A stretch of DNA of 64,000 nt from Chryseobacterium cupriresistens (GTDB taxonomy: Bacteria; Bacteroidota; Bacteroidia; Flavobacteriales; Weeksellaceae), in the NCBI RefSeq assembly GCF_046614675.1, contig NZ_JBKKJT010000001.1:558001-622000 (forward strand). The letters are read 5' to 3'. Within the stretch, counting starts at the first letter, position 1. Every line of letters starts with the position of its first letter. The notes beneath the pieces are model-generated. The model was not told the origin of the DNA. It searched no databases and saw nothing but the letters and a program-made list of their open reading frames with translations. Both the position numbers and the translations under genes were made by a program. Of this stretch, positions 32,006 to 41,219 are shown in pieces.

Positions 32006-34600
32006 ATGCAAAAAGAAGGAGAAAGACTGATTCCTATCAACATTGTTGATGAAATGAAGTCGTCTTATATCGATTATTCGATGTCCGTTATCGTTTCAAG
32101 AGCGTTACCGGATGTAAGAGACGGCTTGAAACCCGTTCATAGAAGAGTACTGTATGGTATGTATGGACTAGGGGTGTTTTCTAATAGAAAATATTTAAAA
32201 TCTGCGAGAATTGTTGGGGACGTTTTGGGTAAATACCACCCGCACGGAGATTCCTCTGTATACGATGCTATGGTAAGAATGGCTCAGGACTGGAGCTTGC
32301 GTTATCCTCAGGTAGACGGACAGGGTAACTTTGGTTCCATGGATGGTGACCCGCCTGCAGCAATGCGTTACACCGAGGCTAGATTGAAAAAAATCTCTGA
32401 TGAGGTTCTTTCAGACCTGGACAAAGAAACAGTTGATTTTCAGAATAACTTCGACGACAGTTTACAGGAACCGACGGTAATGCCGACTAAAGTTCCGAAT
32501 CTTTTGGTAAATGGTACTTCAGGTATCGCGGTAGGTATGGCAACGAATATGGCGCCTCATAACCTTTCAGAATCTGTAGATGCAATCTGTGCGTATATCG
32601 ATAATAAAGAAATTACGATTGACGAACTGATGCAGCACATCATTGCACCGGATTTCCCTACAGGTGGTATCATCTATGGATATGACGGAGTAAGAGATGC
32701 ATTCCATACAGGAAGAGGTAGAGTTGTTTTAAGAGCTAAAGTTAACTTTGATGAAATCGGAAACAGAAACGCGATTATTGTTACCGAAATCCCTTATCAG
32801 GTAAACAAAGCGGAAATGATCGCCAGAACAGCAGAGCTTGTTAAAGACGAAAAAATCCCGGGAATCCACGAAATCAGAGATGAGTCGGATAGAAAAGGAC
32901 TTCGTATTGTATATGAATTGAAAAACGATGCAATACCGAATGTCGTTCTTAACCTATTATATAAATATACAGCACTTCAGACCTCTTTCAGTGTAAACAA
33001 TATTGCATTGGTACACGGAAGACCGGAGCAGCTGAACCTTAAAGATATCATTCATCACTTTGTAGAGCACAGACACGAGGTCATCGTAAGAAGAACTCAG
33101 TATGAGCTTAAGAAAGCAAAAGAGAGAGCACATATTCTTGAAGGATTTATGAAGGTGATCGGAACTCAGGATGCTTTAGACAGAGCAATCTCTATTATCC
33201 GTCACAGTGCCAACCCTCAGGCTGCAAAAGAAGGCTTGATCGAAGCTTTTGAACTTTCTGATATTCAGGCTCAGGCAATTCTTGATCTAAGATTAGCCCG
33301 TCTTACAGGAATGGAGCTTGATAAGATCCGTGATGAGTATGATGCGATTATGAAAGAAATCGCAAATTTGGAAGACATCCTAGCTAACGAGCCGAGAAGA
33401 TTCCAGATCATTAAAGAAGAATTAATCGAAATCAAAGAAAAATACGGAGACGAAAGAAGAACTGAAATAGATTACTCAGGAGGAGAAATGTCTATCGAAG
33501 ATATCATTCCTAATGAATCTGTCGTTCTTACTATTTCTCATGCAGGATACATCAAGAGAACTTCTCTTTCAGAATATAAAATCCAAAGTAGAGGTGGTGT
33601 AGGTAATAAAGCGGCAACGACAAGGGATTCCGATTTCCTTGAATATATTGTTTCTGCAACCAACCACCAGTATATGCTGTTCTTCACTGAAAAAGGAAGA
33701 TGTTACTGGTTAAGAGTATTTGAAATTCCTGAAGGCTCCAAAACGGCAAAAGGAAGAGCAGTACAAAACCTTATCAACATTGAACCGGATGATAAGATCA
33801 AAGCATATATCAGAACCAACAACCTTAAGGATTCCGAATATGTAAATCAGATGAGCGTCGTGATGGTAACTAAAAACGGAACCATCAAGAAAACATCGTT
33901 GGAAGCCTATTCAAGACCAAGAGTAAACGGGGTGAATGCTATCGAAATCAGAGATAATGACCAGCTATTAGGAGCTTACCTTACCAATGGAACTTCTCAG
34001 ATCATGATTGCCACTAAAAATGGTAAGTGTATCCGTTTCCCTGAGGAGAAAGTAAGAGAAGTAGGTAGAGGATCTATCGGGGTAAGAGGAATCCTGCTTG
34101 AAGATGGTGACGAAGCTATTGGTATGATTGTTGTGAACGATGTAGAGAACGAAACAGTACTTGTAGTATCTGAAAAAGGATATGGTAAGAGAACTGCGGT
34201 AGAAGACTACAGAATTACCAACAGAGGAGGAAAAGGAGTTATTACGCTTAATATTACTGAAAAAACAGGAAATCTTATTGCTATTCAGAACGTAACAGAC
34301 GAAGACGGATTGATGATTATCAACAAATCCGGTGTTGCCATCAGAATGGGAATGGATGAAATGAGAGTAATGGGTAGAAATACTCAGGGTGTAAAACTGA
34401 TCAACCTTAAGAAAAATGACGAAATTGCAGCCATTGCAAAAGTAGAAATGGATAAAGATGTAGAGGAAGATTCTGAAGAACTTGAAGAAACAGAAGAAGG
34501 TGTTGTAGGATCGCTATTTGATAACCAGGAAAACGAAGAGGCTCCTCAGGCTGAAAATGAAAATTCTGCAGAGGAAAATGAGAATTCTGATTCCGAATAA
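32006..34600 (+). CDS. gyrA: DNA gyrase subunit A
   Basis: An 864-residue type II topoisomerase subunit that breaks and rejoins DNA. The catalytic tyrosine is Tyr122 (AAMRYTEARL), the same number as in E. coli. The quinolone region reads HPHGDSSVYDAM with Ser83 and Asp87, both wild type. The C-terminal beta-propeller has the GyrA-box-like QSRGGVG, which argues for GyrA rather than ParC, and the tail after about residue 820 is very acidic. The ATG at 32006 is preferred over the TTG six bases earlier. It is followed 30 bp later by a TPR gene. Confidence 0.96.
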   Translation: MQKEGERLIPINIVDEMKSSYIDYSMSVIVSRALPDVRDGLKPVHRRVLYGMYGLGVFSNRKYLKSARIVGDVLGKYHPHGDSSVYDAMVRMAQDWSLRYPQVDGQGNFGSMDGDPPAAMRYTEARLKKISDEVLSDLDKETVDFQNNFDDSLQEPTVMPTKVPNLLVNGTSGIAVGMATNMAPHNLSESVDAICAYIDNKEITIDELMQHIIAPDFPTGGIIYGYDGVRDAFHTGRGRVVLRAKVNFDEIGNRNAIIVTEIPYQVNKAEMIARTAELVKDEKIPGIHEIRDESDRKGLRIVYELKNDAIPNVVLNLLYKYTALQTSFSVNNIALVHGRPEQLNLKDIIHHFVEHRHEVIVRRTQYELKKAKERAHILEGFMKVIGTQDALDRAISIIRHSANPQAAKEGLIEAFELSDIQAQAILDLRLARLTGMELDKIRDEYDAIMKEIANLEDILANEPRRFQIIKEELIEIKEKYGDERRTEIDYSGGEMSIEDIIPNESVVLTISHAGYIKRTSLSEYKIQSRGGVGNKAATTRDSDFLEYIVSATNHQYMLFFTEKGRCYWLRVFEIPEGSKTAKGRAVQNLINIEPDDKIKAYIRTNNLKDSEYVNQMSVVMVTKNGTIKKTSLEAYSRPRVNGVNAIEIRDNDQLLGAYLTNGTSQIMIATKNGKCIRFPEEKVREVGRGSIGVRGILLEDGDEAIGMIVVNDVENETVLVVSEKGYGKRTAVEDYRITNRGGKGVITLNITEKTGNLIAIQNVTDEDGLMIINKSGVAIRMGMDEMRVMGRNTQGVKLINLKKNDEIAAIAKVEMDKDVEEDSEELEETEEGVVGSLFDNQENEEAPQAENENSAEENENSDSE

Positions 34601-34630
34601 ATTGTACAATATAAATATAAAATAGTTATT

Positions 34631-35668
34631 ATGAAGAAACTAATTTTAGGAATGGCTATCGTAGCATCTGCTTTTGCTTTTGGGCAGAAAAAAGATGCGG
34701 CAGCTTTAAATGCTCAGCTTCAGGAAGCTAATAAAGTGGCTATGGATGCATATAATGCAAAAAACTATGCTGCTGCAGCGCCTAAGTTTATAGAAGTCTA
34801 CGACTTGTTAAAGGCTAACGGGCAGGATAATAAAATATATATGTATTATGCCGGATTGAGCCACGCGTTAGCTAATAACACTGATCAGTCTATCAAAATA
34901 TATACAGACCTTATCAATTCCGGATTTACAGGAGTAGAAACTACATACACTGCAAAAGAGAAGAAGACAGGTCAGGTTGTAAATCTTGATAAAGCTACCT
35001 GGGAACTAATGAAAAAGAACCCTGATTACAGTGATTTCAAGACAGAACAGACTAAAAGTATAGAGTCTGATTTGTATGAAACTTTGTCTTCATTGCTTTT
35101 GAATGCTAAAAAACCAACTGAGGCTCTTACGATTATCGAAAAAGGTTTGGTTAAATTCCCAAACAATGCTAAGCTTAAAGAAGCTCAGACTACAGCATAC
35201 CTTCAGTCTGGAAATACAGACAAATTTGTTTCAGGATTGAAAGAACAATTGGCTAAAAACCCTAACGATGCTACAAACTGGTATAACCTTGGGGTAATGC
35301 AGGCTAAAAACCCGGCTACTGTTAACGATGCTTTGGAAGCGTTCAAAAAAGCTGTTGAGCTGAAGCCTGATTTCTCTGATGCATATCAGAATTTAGTATA
35401 TACGACTATTGGTGATGATGCTAAAGTAGTAGGAGAGATCAATGCCTTAAGAAAAGACAAGCCGGATGAAGCTTCTAAGCTGATTGATGCAAGAAGAGAA
35501 AGATTTGGAAAAGCACTACCATATGCTGAAGGATGGTATAAAGCCAACCCAAAGAGTCTTGATGCGGTTACTGCGTTAAAAGAAATTTACATTGTAACTA
35601 AAAACATGGATAAAGTTAAAGAAATGAAAGCTAAAGAAGCTGAACTTACAGCTGCTGGTGCAAAATAA
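34631..35668 (+). CDS. Secreted tetratricopeptide repeat protein
   Basis: A 345-residue protein with a signal peptide (about 1-18, ending AFAFGQ) and several TPR units. The clearest are NAKNYAAAAPKFIEVYDLLK near residue 45, then YETLSSLLLNAKKPTEALTI and NWYNLGVMQAKNPATVNDAL near 215, followed by AFKKAVELKPDFSDAYQN. It is probably a periplasmic scaffold that binds other proteins. It is only 30 bp from gyrA, so it may be read through from there, but no functional link is known. Confidence 0.85.
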   Translation: MKKLILGMAIVASAFAFGQKKDAAALNAQLQEANKVAMDAYNAKNYAAAAPKFIEVYDLLKANGQDNKIYMYYAGLSHALANNTDQSIKIYTDLINSGFTGVETTYTAKEKKTGQVVNLDKATWELMKKNPDYSDFKTEQTKSIESDLYETLSSLLLNAKKPTEALTIIEKGLVKFPNNAKLKEAQTTAYLQSGNTDKFVSGLKEQLAKNPNDATNWYNLGVMQAKNPATVNDALEAFKKAVELKPDFSDAYQNLVYTTIGDDAKVVGEINALRKDKPDEASKLIDARRERFGKALPYAEGWYKANPKSLDAVTALKEIYIVTKNMDKVKEMKAKEAELTAAGAK

Positions 35669-35689
35669 TCATTTTTTGACACAACAGAT

Positions 35690-35722
35690 AAAGCCGGAAT
35701 AGAAATGTTCCGGTTTTTTTTA
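35690..35722 (+). terminator. Terminator after the TPR gene
   Basis: Hairpin CCGGAAT/TGTTCCGG followed by a T run of nine. Confidence 0.8.
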
Positions 35723-35961
35723 TTGTAAACACAAAGTAATGAAGTTCATATCAGGATTTTATGTTTCATATAGAAGTTTGCAGGCCTTTTATGATTTTGA
35801 ATTAAATTTATAAACCTAACAGGTTTTAAAAACCTGTTAGGTTTGATTTATTACCGACCCTGTTATGCAGTTTCTCTTCATGCCGGATTCATGCATTCAA
35901 AATTTCTTTTTTTATAGAGATGAACCTTCAATTTCAACCTGAAAATTTCTCTGTAATTCCG
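35723..35961. other. Gene-less stretch before menB
   Basis: Together with the terminator this makes a 318 bp gap. It contains a perfect 33-bp inverted repeat, AAACCTAACAGGTTTT and its complement, at 35812-35844 (listed separately). I see no gene or RNA in the rest. Confidence 0.6.
35812..35844. repeat. Perfect inverted repeat AAACCTAACAGG
   Basis: AAACCTAACAGGTTTT and its mirror AAAACCTGTTAGGTTT, 16 bp arms separated by a single A. It has no T run at the right distance, so it is not an ordinary terminator. Such elements are often repeated in flavobacterial genomes, but only one copy is in this window. Confidence 0.7.
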
Positions 35962-35969
35962 TATCTTTG
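35962..35969 (+). promoter_or_regulatory. -7 element of the menBA operon
   Basis: TATCTTTG, matching TAnnTTTG, 17 bp before the menB ATG. Confidence 0.55.
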
Positions 35970-35986
35970 AGAAAAATTTTTATAAG

Positions 35987-36823
35987 ATGATCGAGTGGAA
36001 AACCGCCAAGGAATACGAAGATATTACCTATAAAAAATCTAACGGAGTAGCAAGAATTGCTTTCAACAGACCTGAAGTACGTAATGCATTCAGACCTAAA
36101 ACAACTTCAGAACTATATGATGCTTTTTATGATGCCTATGAAGATCCTTCAATAGGCGTTGTATTGCTGTCAGGAGAAGGACCAAGTCCAAAAGACGGAG
36201 GATGGGCATTTTGCAGTGGAGGAGATCAGAAAGCCAGAGGACACCAGGGGTATGTAGGAGAAGACGGAAGACACCGTCTGAACATTCTTGAAGTTCAGCG
36301 TCTGATCCGTTTTATGCCGAAAGTGGTGATCGCTGTTGTTCCCGGATGGGCAGTTGGTGGCGGACACTCACTTCACGTAGTATGTGACCTTACTTTAGCG
36401 AGCGAAGAACATGCTATCTTCAAACAGACTGATGCAGATGTTACCAGTTTCGATGGTGGTTATGGTTCTGCTTATCTTGCTAAAATGGTAGGACAGAAAA
36501 AAGCACGTGAGATTTTCTTTTTAGGAAGAAACTATTCTGCACAGGAAGCTTTCGAAATGGGAATGGTGAATAAAGTGGTGCCTCATGCAGAACTAGAGGA
36601 TACAGCTTACGAATGGGCACAGGAAATATTAGCTAAATCCCCGACTTCTATCAGAATGCTGAAATTTGCTATGAACCTTACAGATGATGGTATGGTAGGG
36701 CAGCAGGTTTTCGCAGGAGAAGCTACCCGTCTTGCGTATATGACAGAAGAAGCTCAGGAGGGAAGAAATGCCTTTCTTGAAAAAAGAAAACCTAACTTCG
36801 GAGAAGATCAATGGATATCCTAA
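35987..36823 (+). CDS. menB: 1,4-dihydroxy-2-naphthoyl-CoA synthase
   Basis: A 278-residue crotonase-fold enzyme that cyclises o-succinylbenzoyl-CoA in menaquinone synthesis. The oxyanion-hole stretches are SGEGPSPKDGGWAFCSGGDQ and VPGWAVGGGHSLHVVCDL. QTDADVTSFDGGYGSAYLA and the C-terminal EGRNAFLEKRKPNF are the hallmarks of MenB. The gene is followed by menA 66 bp downstream, which confirms the pathway. Length is normal. Confidence 0.95.
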   Translation: MIEWKTAKEYEDITYKKSNGVARIAFNRPEVRNAFRPKTTSELYDAFYDAYEDPSIGVVLLSGEGPSPKDGGWAFCSGGDQKARGHQGYVGEDGRHRLNILEVQRLIRFMPKVVIAVVPGWAVGGGHSLHVVCDLTLASEEHAIFKQTDADVTSFDGGYGSAYLAKMVGQKKAREIFFLGRNYSAQEAFEMGMVNKVVPHAELEDTAYEWAQEILAKSPTSIRMLKFAMNLTDDGMVGQQVFAGEATRLAYMTEEAQEGRNAFLEKRKPNFGEDQWIS

Positions 36824-36889
36824 AAATATAATTGATAATTGATGAATGATATTATCATTTATCAATTATCGCTTATCAATGATAAAAAT

Positions 36890-37819
36890 ATGACGGATTG
36901 GATAAAAGCCGCAAGGCTAAGAACTTTACCGCTTTCCTTAAGCGGAATTATTATGGGAGCTTTCATTGCAAAATGGAGACTTTACGGAGAAGGCGGTACC
37001 TGGGACTGGAAAATCCTTGCACTCGCTCTGTTGGTTACGCTTTTATACCAGATTTTATCAAATTATGCCAATGATTATGGTGACGGAGTAAAAGGTACAG
37101 ACGCCAAAAGAATCAATGAAGCTGAAGCAAGAGCGGTAGCATCAGGGAAAATTACCGCAAAACAGATGAAAAATGCTGTGATTCTTTTCGCAGTATTATC
37201 TTTCATTGCTACCATTGCTTTGTTGTACGTAGCTTTTATTCCAAACTATATGAATGAATTCTATATCTTCATAGGATTGGGAGTAGCATGCATTCTTGCC
37301 GCAATTGGATATACGGTAGGTAAAAAACCTTACGGATACATGGGATTGGGAGATATTTTCGTGTTTATCTTCTTTGGACTGGTTTCTGTGTGCGGAAGCT
37401 ATTTCCTGTTTACAAAAACTTTCAGCTGGGATATATTATTACCCGGAACAGCGGTTGGAATGATGAGTATGGCGGTTCTTAACCTGAACAATATGAGAGA
37501 TATTGAAAGCGACAGATTATCAGGGAAAAATAGCTTTGCATTGAGAATCGGATTCAAAAATGCAATGATCTATGAAATGGTCCTGTTACAGTTACCATTG
37601 GTGCTTATCCTTATCTTTTTAGGAGTAAACGGGTTTATACAGCAGCAAAACTACTATGTGTTTATTGTAATGATCCTTTTATTCCCATTAGCCAAGCTGA
37701 GAAGAAGCATCATGTCGGTGAAAGAACCAAAAGAATTAGACCAGTACTTAAAACAGGTAGGAATCATGACTTTTGTAATGGCAATTCTTACAGCAGCCGG
37801 ACTTAACTTATTTCACTAA
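36890..37819 (+). CDS. menA: 1,4-dihydroxy-2-naphthoate polyprenyltransferase
   Basis: A 309-residue integral membrane UbiA-family protein with about nine hydrophobic segments that attaches the polyprenyl tail to DHNA. The start MTDWIKAARLRTLPLSLSG is characteristic of MenA, and the first Asp-rich motif NYANDYGDGVKGTDAKR and the second LNNMRDIESDRLSGK are present. I chose the ATG at 36890; the longer frame is an AT-rich palindromic stretch with no conserved residues. It follows menB in the same direction. Confidence 0.93.
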   Translation: MTDWIKAARLRTLPLSLSGIIMGAFIAKWRLYGEGGTWDWKILALALLVTLLYQILSNYANDYGDGVKGTDAKRINEAEARAVASGKITAKQMKNAVILFAVLSFIATIALLYVAFIPNYMNEFYIFIGLGVACILAAIGYTVGKKPYGYMGLGDIFVFIFFGLVSVCGSYFLFTKTFSWDILLPGTAVGMMSMAVLNLNNMRDIESDRLSGKNSFALRIGFKNAMIYEMVLLQLPLVLILIFLGVNGFIQQQNYYVFIVMILLFPLAKLRRSIMSVKEPKELDQYLKQVGIMTFVMAILTAAGLNLFH

Positions 37820-37836
37820 ATCTAAAATATTATACC

Positions 37837-38283
37837 ATGAGTTCTAATGCATACGTTGAAGCTCAAATGCTTATCAGGAAGCCGGTTGAAGATGTTTTCG
37901 AAGCATTCATCAATCCGGAACTAACCACTCATTTCTGGTTTACCAAATCCACCGGAAAATTGGAAGAAGGTAAAACCATTATCTGGGAGTGGGAAATGTA
38001 TGGCGTGAAATCCGAAGTGAAGGTTCTTCAGATCATTCCAAACCAGCTCATCAGAACAGAGTGGGGAGAGCCTTCAACGAACGTAGATTATGAATTCAAA
38101 ACCATGGAAAAAGGAACTTTAGTGATCATTAAAAGCTATGGATTCAGCCAAACGGGTGAAGATCTGCTAAAAGTAATTAATGACAATACAGGAGGTTTTA
38201 CGACTGTTTTAGATGGATGTAAAGCTTATCTGGAACATGGGATTAATTTAAGATTGATTGAGGATAAATTCCCATCAAAATAA
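37837..38283 (+). CDS. START-like domain (SRPBCC/AHSA1-type) protein
   Basis: A 148-residue protein with the helix-grip fold. The stretch VEAQMLIRKPVEDVFEAFIN, then TTHFWFTKSTGKLEEGKTI and WEWEMYGVKSEVKVLQIIP, matches AHSA1-like START proteins in Bacteroidota. Such proteins bind hydrophobic ligands. It is 17 bp after menA, so probably co-transcribed. A role in quinone metabolism is only suggested by the position. Confidence 0.8.
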   Translation: MSSNAYVEAQMLIRKPVEDVFEAFINPELTTHFWFTKSTGKLEEGKTIIWEWEMYGVKSEVKVLQIIPNQLIRTEWGEPSTNVDYEFKTMEKGTLVIIKSYGFSQTGEDLLKVINDNTGGFTTVLDGCKAYLEHGINLRLIEDKFPSK

Positions 38284-38401
38284 CAAATTAAAGAAAACAC
38301 AGATGGCACGAATGCTTTCACAAATGTCACTAATCTCATGGTGTTCTTTGTGAAATGATTTGAGTCATTTGTGTTTAATAATAATTGAAATTAAATTTAA
38401 A

Positions 38402-39088
38402 ATGAAAATACAATTCTTAGGGCAAAATTGTTTCCTGTTTACCTACAAGGACAAAACAATTCTGAGTGACCCTTTTTACAATTACAAAAAAGCAGAGTCA
38501 GGTTTTGACATTTCTGCCCAAAAAATCGACTACATCCTATTAACTCATGCGCACGGTGATCATATTGCTGATGTAGCAGAAGTATTGCAGCACTATCCGG
38601 AAGCTACCATCATTGGAGTTCCTGAAGTATGCGGTTATTTCCAGCAGGCAAAAAATAAAGACGATGTGAACTTAGGAGGATCGGCAAAAATCGACGACCT
38701 TAAAATTTCCATGGTTCCGGCTCACCATACAAGTTCTTTCCCGGATGGAAGCTATGGAGGCGTTCCTGTAGGGTATATCTTCAGACTTCCTGAAGGTAAG
38801 AATATCTATCTGGCAGGTGATACAGGAGTAATGGCTGATATGGAGCTGTTCCCGAGACTATACGGAAACATCGACCTTTCTATTCTTCCCATCGGAAGCC
38901 ACTACACGATGTGCCCCAGAAAAGCTTCTTTTGCAGCAGCAGAACTGTTAAAAACACCAAAAGTGATCGGATGTCACTTTGATACTTTTCCTGCCATTGA
39001 AATCAACCATGAAAGTGCACTAAAGCATTTCGCTGATAAAAATGTAGAACTTGTTTTACCAAAATTAGGAGAAACGTTCGAATTTTAA
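38402..39088 (+). CDS. Metal-dependent hydrolase, UPF0173 (MBL fold)
   Basis: A 228-residue metallo-beta-lactamase fold protein. The metal-binding motif THAHGDHIAD is present, followed by AHHTSSFPDGSYGGVPVGYIF and GDTGVMADMEL, then GCHFDTFP. These are the features of the UPF0173/YtkL group. The start is the ATG at 38402; the longer frame begins in a region similar to other intergenic spacers. In flavobacteria this gene is often found in the menaquinone cluster, as here, but no enzymatic reaction is known for certain. Confidence 0.87.
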   Translation: MKIQFLGQNCFLFTYKDKTILSDPFYNYKKAESGFDISAQKIDYILLTHAHGDHIADVAEVLQHYPEATIIGVPEVCGYFQQAKNKDDVNLGGSAKIDDLKISMVPAHHTSSFPDGSYGGVPVGYIFRLPEGKNIYLAGDTGVMADMELFPRLYGNIDLSILPIGSHYTMCPRKASFAAAELLKTPKVIGCHFDTFPAIEINHESALKHFADKNVELVLPKLGETFEF

Positions 39089-39200
39089 TCGATAACAAAA
39101 CCGGAGGTAATCCGAAAATTAGAAAAATGAAAATGATGCGTAAGGTATTAAAAACAAAAAAAGATAATTATCAAATTACCTCTCTTCTTACTTTAAACCA

Positions 39201-39302
39201 AAAAAAAATGGCAAGCTACCTAAATCACACCGCTACGACCGATTACCTTTGCTGCGTTCCCACCCTGGAGGATTCTCAGGAGCTGGTTGTTTAGGACTTG
39301 CC
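39201..39302 (-). ncRNA. ffs: Signal recognition particle RNA, small bacterial type
   Basis: On the minus strand, GGCAAGTCCTAAA at the 5' end (about 39302 down to 39290) pairs with TTTAGGTAGCTTGCC at the 3' end, to make the long stem. The tip has the conserved GGTGGGAACGCAGCAAAGG-like symmetric and GGAA-type loop that binds Ffh. The RNA is about 100 nt and ends in a run of U just after GGCAAG's partner (39200-39208 on the plus strand as A residues). A -7 element TACCTTTG at 39307-39314 places the transcription start right at GGCAAG. Confidence 0.95.
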
Positions 39303-39306
39303 GTTG

Positions 39307-39335
39307 CAAAGGTAGGAATATTTTATAAACTTCAA
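39307..39335 (-). promoter_or_regulatory. Promoter of the SRP RNA gene
   Basis: Read on the minus strand: TTG at 39335-39333, an 18 bp spacer and TACCTTTG at 39314-39307. It starts transcription within a few bases of the RNA's first paired base. Confidence 0.75.
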
Positions 39336-39434
39336 AACTTTATTAAAGAAAATTAGTCGAAAAAATGCAGTGGTAAAGCTAAACGCCTGACATTTAGAGG
39401 GAAAATTTTTCAACTTTTTTCTAAAAATTTAAAT

Positions 39435-40037
39435 ATGACGAAAAGTCCATCAACACTAGGAATTATACTTTTTATTGCTACAATGATCGTTTTCTTTGTA
39501 GTATATACTTTTTTCTCAGGAATCAATTATTTTGATATCTCTTTGAAAGCCAATGCTTTTGTTTTACCTCTTTTATATGCCGGAGCTGCTTTCTGGTCTG
39601 TAAAATCTTACTGGAACAACCATAGAGTGGTAAAATTTAAAGATGCTTTCAAAAGAGCATTTGTTCCGATGTTTATCGGAGGAGTTCTTTCCATCTTCAG
39701 TATTTATGCGTTTTTAACCTTCGTTGATCCTGCTGCAAAAAGCCTTTTGAACTATCAATATGTTCAGAGACAAAAATCAGAACTGGATACAGAATATACT
39801 TCTGCAAGAAAAATTCTGAAACATCAGAAGGATATTGATGAACTGGATCAGAAATACAAAGAAAGACTGCAAAGCTTCACTCCTGAGGCGGTTAAAGGAA
39901 AAGATATGCTTACCGCAAGTCATTTTTCAGGATATTTTGCAGCAATTCTTATATTTTACGTAGTTTTGTCGGTGTTTTTCGGAGCATTTTTCAGAACAAG
40001 AATGATACATCAACCCGAAGAAACCAATCAAGCCTAA
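39435..40037 (+). CDS. DUF4199 domain-containing membrane protein
   Basis: A 200-residue membrane protein with about four hydrophobic segments (around 8-28, 36-52, 75-95 and 165-185) and a central charged coil (about 120-150). The pattern matches DUF4199, a family known mainly from Bacteroidota. It starts a pair with the glycosyltransferase gene 17 bp downstream, and that pairing is common in flavobacteria. Role unknown; a supporting function in lipid-linked sugar transfer is possible. Confidence 0.83.
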   Translation: MTKSPSTLGIILFIATMIVFFVVYTFFSGINYFDISLKANAFVLPLLYAGAAFWSVKSYWNNHRVVKFKDAFKRAFVPMFIGGVLSIFSIYAFLTFVDPAAKSLLNYQYVQRQKSELDTEYTSARKILKHQKDIDELDQKYKERLQSFTPEAVKGKDMLTASHFSGYFAAILIFYVVLSVFFGAFFRTRMIHQPEETNQA

Positions 40038-40053
40038 TTTTTATTAAAATTAA

Positions 40054-41004
40054 ATGAATTTATCTATAGTTATTCCGTTACTGAACGAAGAAGACTCTCT
40101 GGAAGAACTTTTTTCAAGAATTGATAAAGTATGTACAACCAGTAATTTATCTTATGAAATCTGGTTTGTAGACGACGGAAGTACGGATTTGTCGTGGAGT
40201 ATTATTGAGAATATGAAAGTTCAGTATCCTCAGATCCACGCTATTAAATTTTCCAGAAATTATGGAAAATCACAGGCGCTTCATGCCGCTTTTGAAAGAA
40301 CAAACGGTGATGTAGTGATTACAATGGATGCCGATTTACAGGATTTTCCTGAAGAAATTCCGGAACTGTACAATATGGTGATTCATGATAATTATGATAT
40401 CGTTTCCGGTTGGAAAAAGAAGCGTTTTGATAATGTAATGACGAAAAATATTCCGTCAAAACTATTCAATGCGGCAGCGAGAAAAGTTTCAGGAGTTTAC
40501 CTTCACGACTTCAACTGTGGTCTGAAAGCTTATAAAAGACAGGTGGTAAAATCGGTTGATGTGTATGGAGATATGCACCGTTATATTCCGGTATTGGCTG
40601 CCAATGCAGGTTTCAGAAGAATTACCGAGAAAGAAGTACAGCACCAGGCAAGACCTTACGGAACTTCAAAATTCGGAACGGAAAGATTCATCAGAGGATT
40701 TCTGGATCTGATAACCCTTTGGTTTGTAAGCCGTTTCGGGGGAAGACCAATGCATTTCTTCGGAGCGGTAGGGACTTTAATGTTTATTGTTGGATTTCTT
40801 TCAGCACTTTGGCTGGGAATTTCTAAACTGATTGATGTGGCAAGAGGAATTTACGGACATTTGATTACCAATAATCCATGGTTCTTTATCGCATTAACCA
40901 TGATGATCATGGGAACCCTTCTCTTTATCGCAGGATTCTTAGGAGAAATGATTATCAGAACCAACCGTGAGCATAAGAATTATAATATTGACGAAGTAAT
41001 ATAA
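40054..41004 (+). CDS. Glycosyltransferase family 2, polyprenyl-phosphate type
   Basis: A 316-residue GT2 enzyme with an N-terminal GT-A domain and two C-terminal membrane helices (about 225-250 and 275-300). VDDGS at 39-43 and MDADLQD at 91-97 carry the nucleotide and metal-binding acidic residues. HDFNCGLKAYKRQV and HRYIPVLAANAGFRRI are typical of dolichyl- or undecaprenyl-phosphate sugar transferases (DPM1/GtrB group). It should put a hexose onto polyprenyl phosphate at the cytoplasmic face of the inner membrane. It is paired with the DUF4199 gene. Confidence 0.88.
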   Translation: MNLSIVIPLLNEEDSLEELFSRIDKVCTTSNLSYEIWFVDDGSTDLSWSIIENMKVQYPQIHAIKFSRNYGKSQALHAAFERTNGDVVITMDADLQDFPEEIPELYNMVIHDNYDIVSGWKKKRFDNVMTKNIPSKLFNAAARKVSGVYLHDFNCGLKAYKRQVVKSVDVYGDMHRYIPVLAANAGFRRITEKEVQHQARPYGTSKFGTERFIRGFLDLITLWFVSRFGGRPMHFFGAVGTLMFIVGFLSALWLGISKLIDVARGIYGHLITNNPWFFIALTMMIMGTLLFIAGFLGEMIIRTNREHKNYNIDEVI

Positions 41005-41064
41005 ATTTAGGTGATTATTTAATAAATGTACTGAAAACTAATCTGTTAATGTAAACCTTTAGTT

Positions 41065-41135
41065 GATGTATGGCCATTCCCATCCTTTGGAGGGGTGGCG
41101 AAAATTCAAAGAATTTTTGACGGGGTGGTTACGCA
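41065..41135. repeat. Putative dispersed repeat with GGAGGGGTGGCG
   Basis: CCATTCCCATCCTTTGGAGG continues to GGTGGCGAAAATTCAAAGAA and GACGGGGTGG. It is G-rich and unlike the AT-rich surroundings. I recall such strings as intergenic repeats in Chryseobacterium, but only one copy is in this window, so family membership is not shown here. Confidence 0.35.
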
Positions 41136-41164
41136 AAAAATAATCATTCCAATTTTAATACATA

Positions 41165-41192
41165 CAAAGCACTCTATTCCAGAGTGCTTTTT
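41165..41192 (+). terminator. Terminator after the GT2 gene
   Basis: Perfect hairpin AAAGCACTCT/AGAGTGCTTT followed by TTG. Confidence 0.75.
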
Positions 41193-41219
41193 GTATTTTT
41201 ATAAAAACTTTAAATCCGG

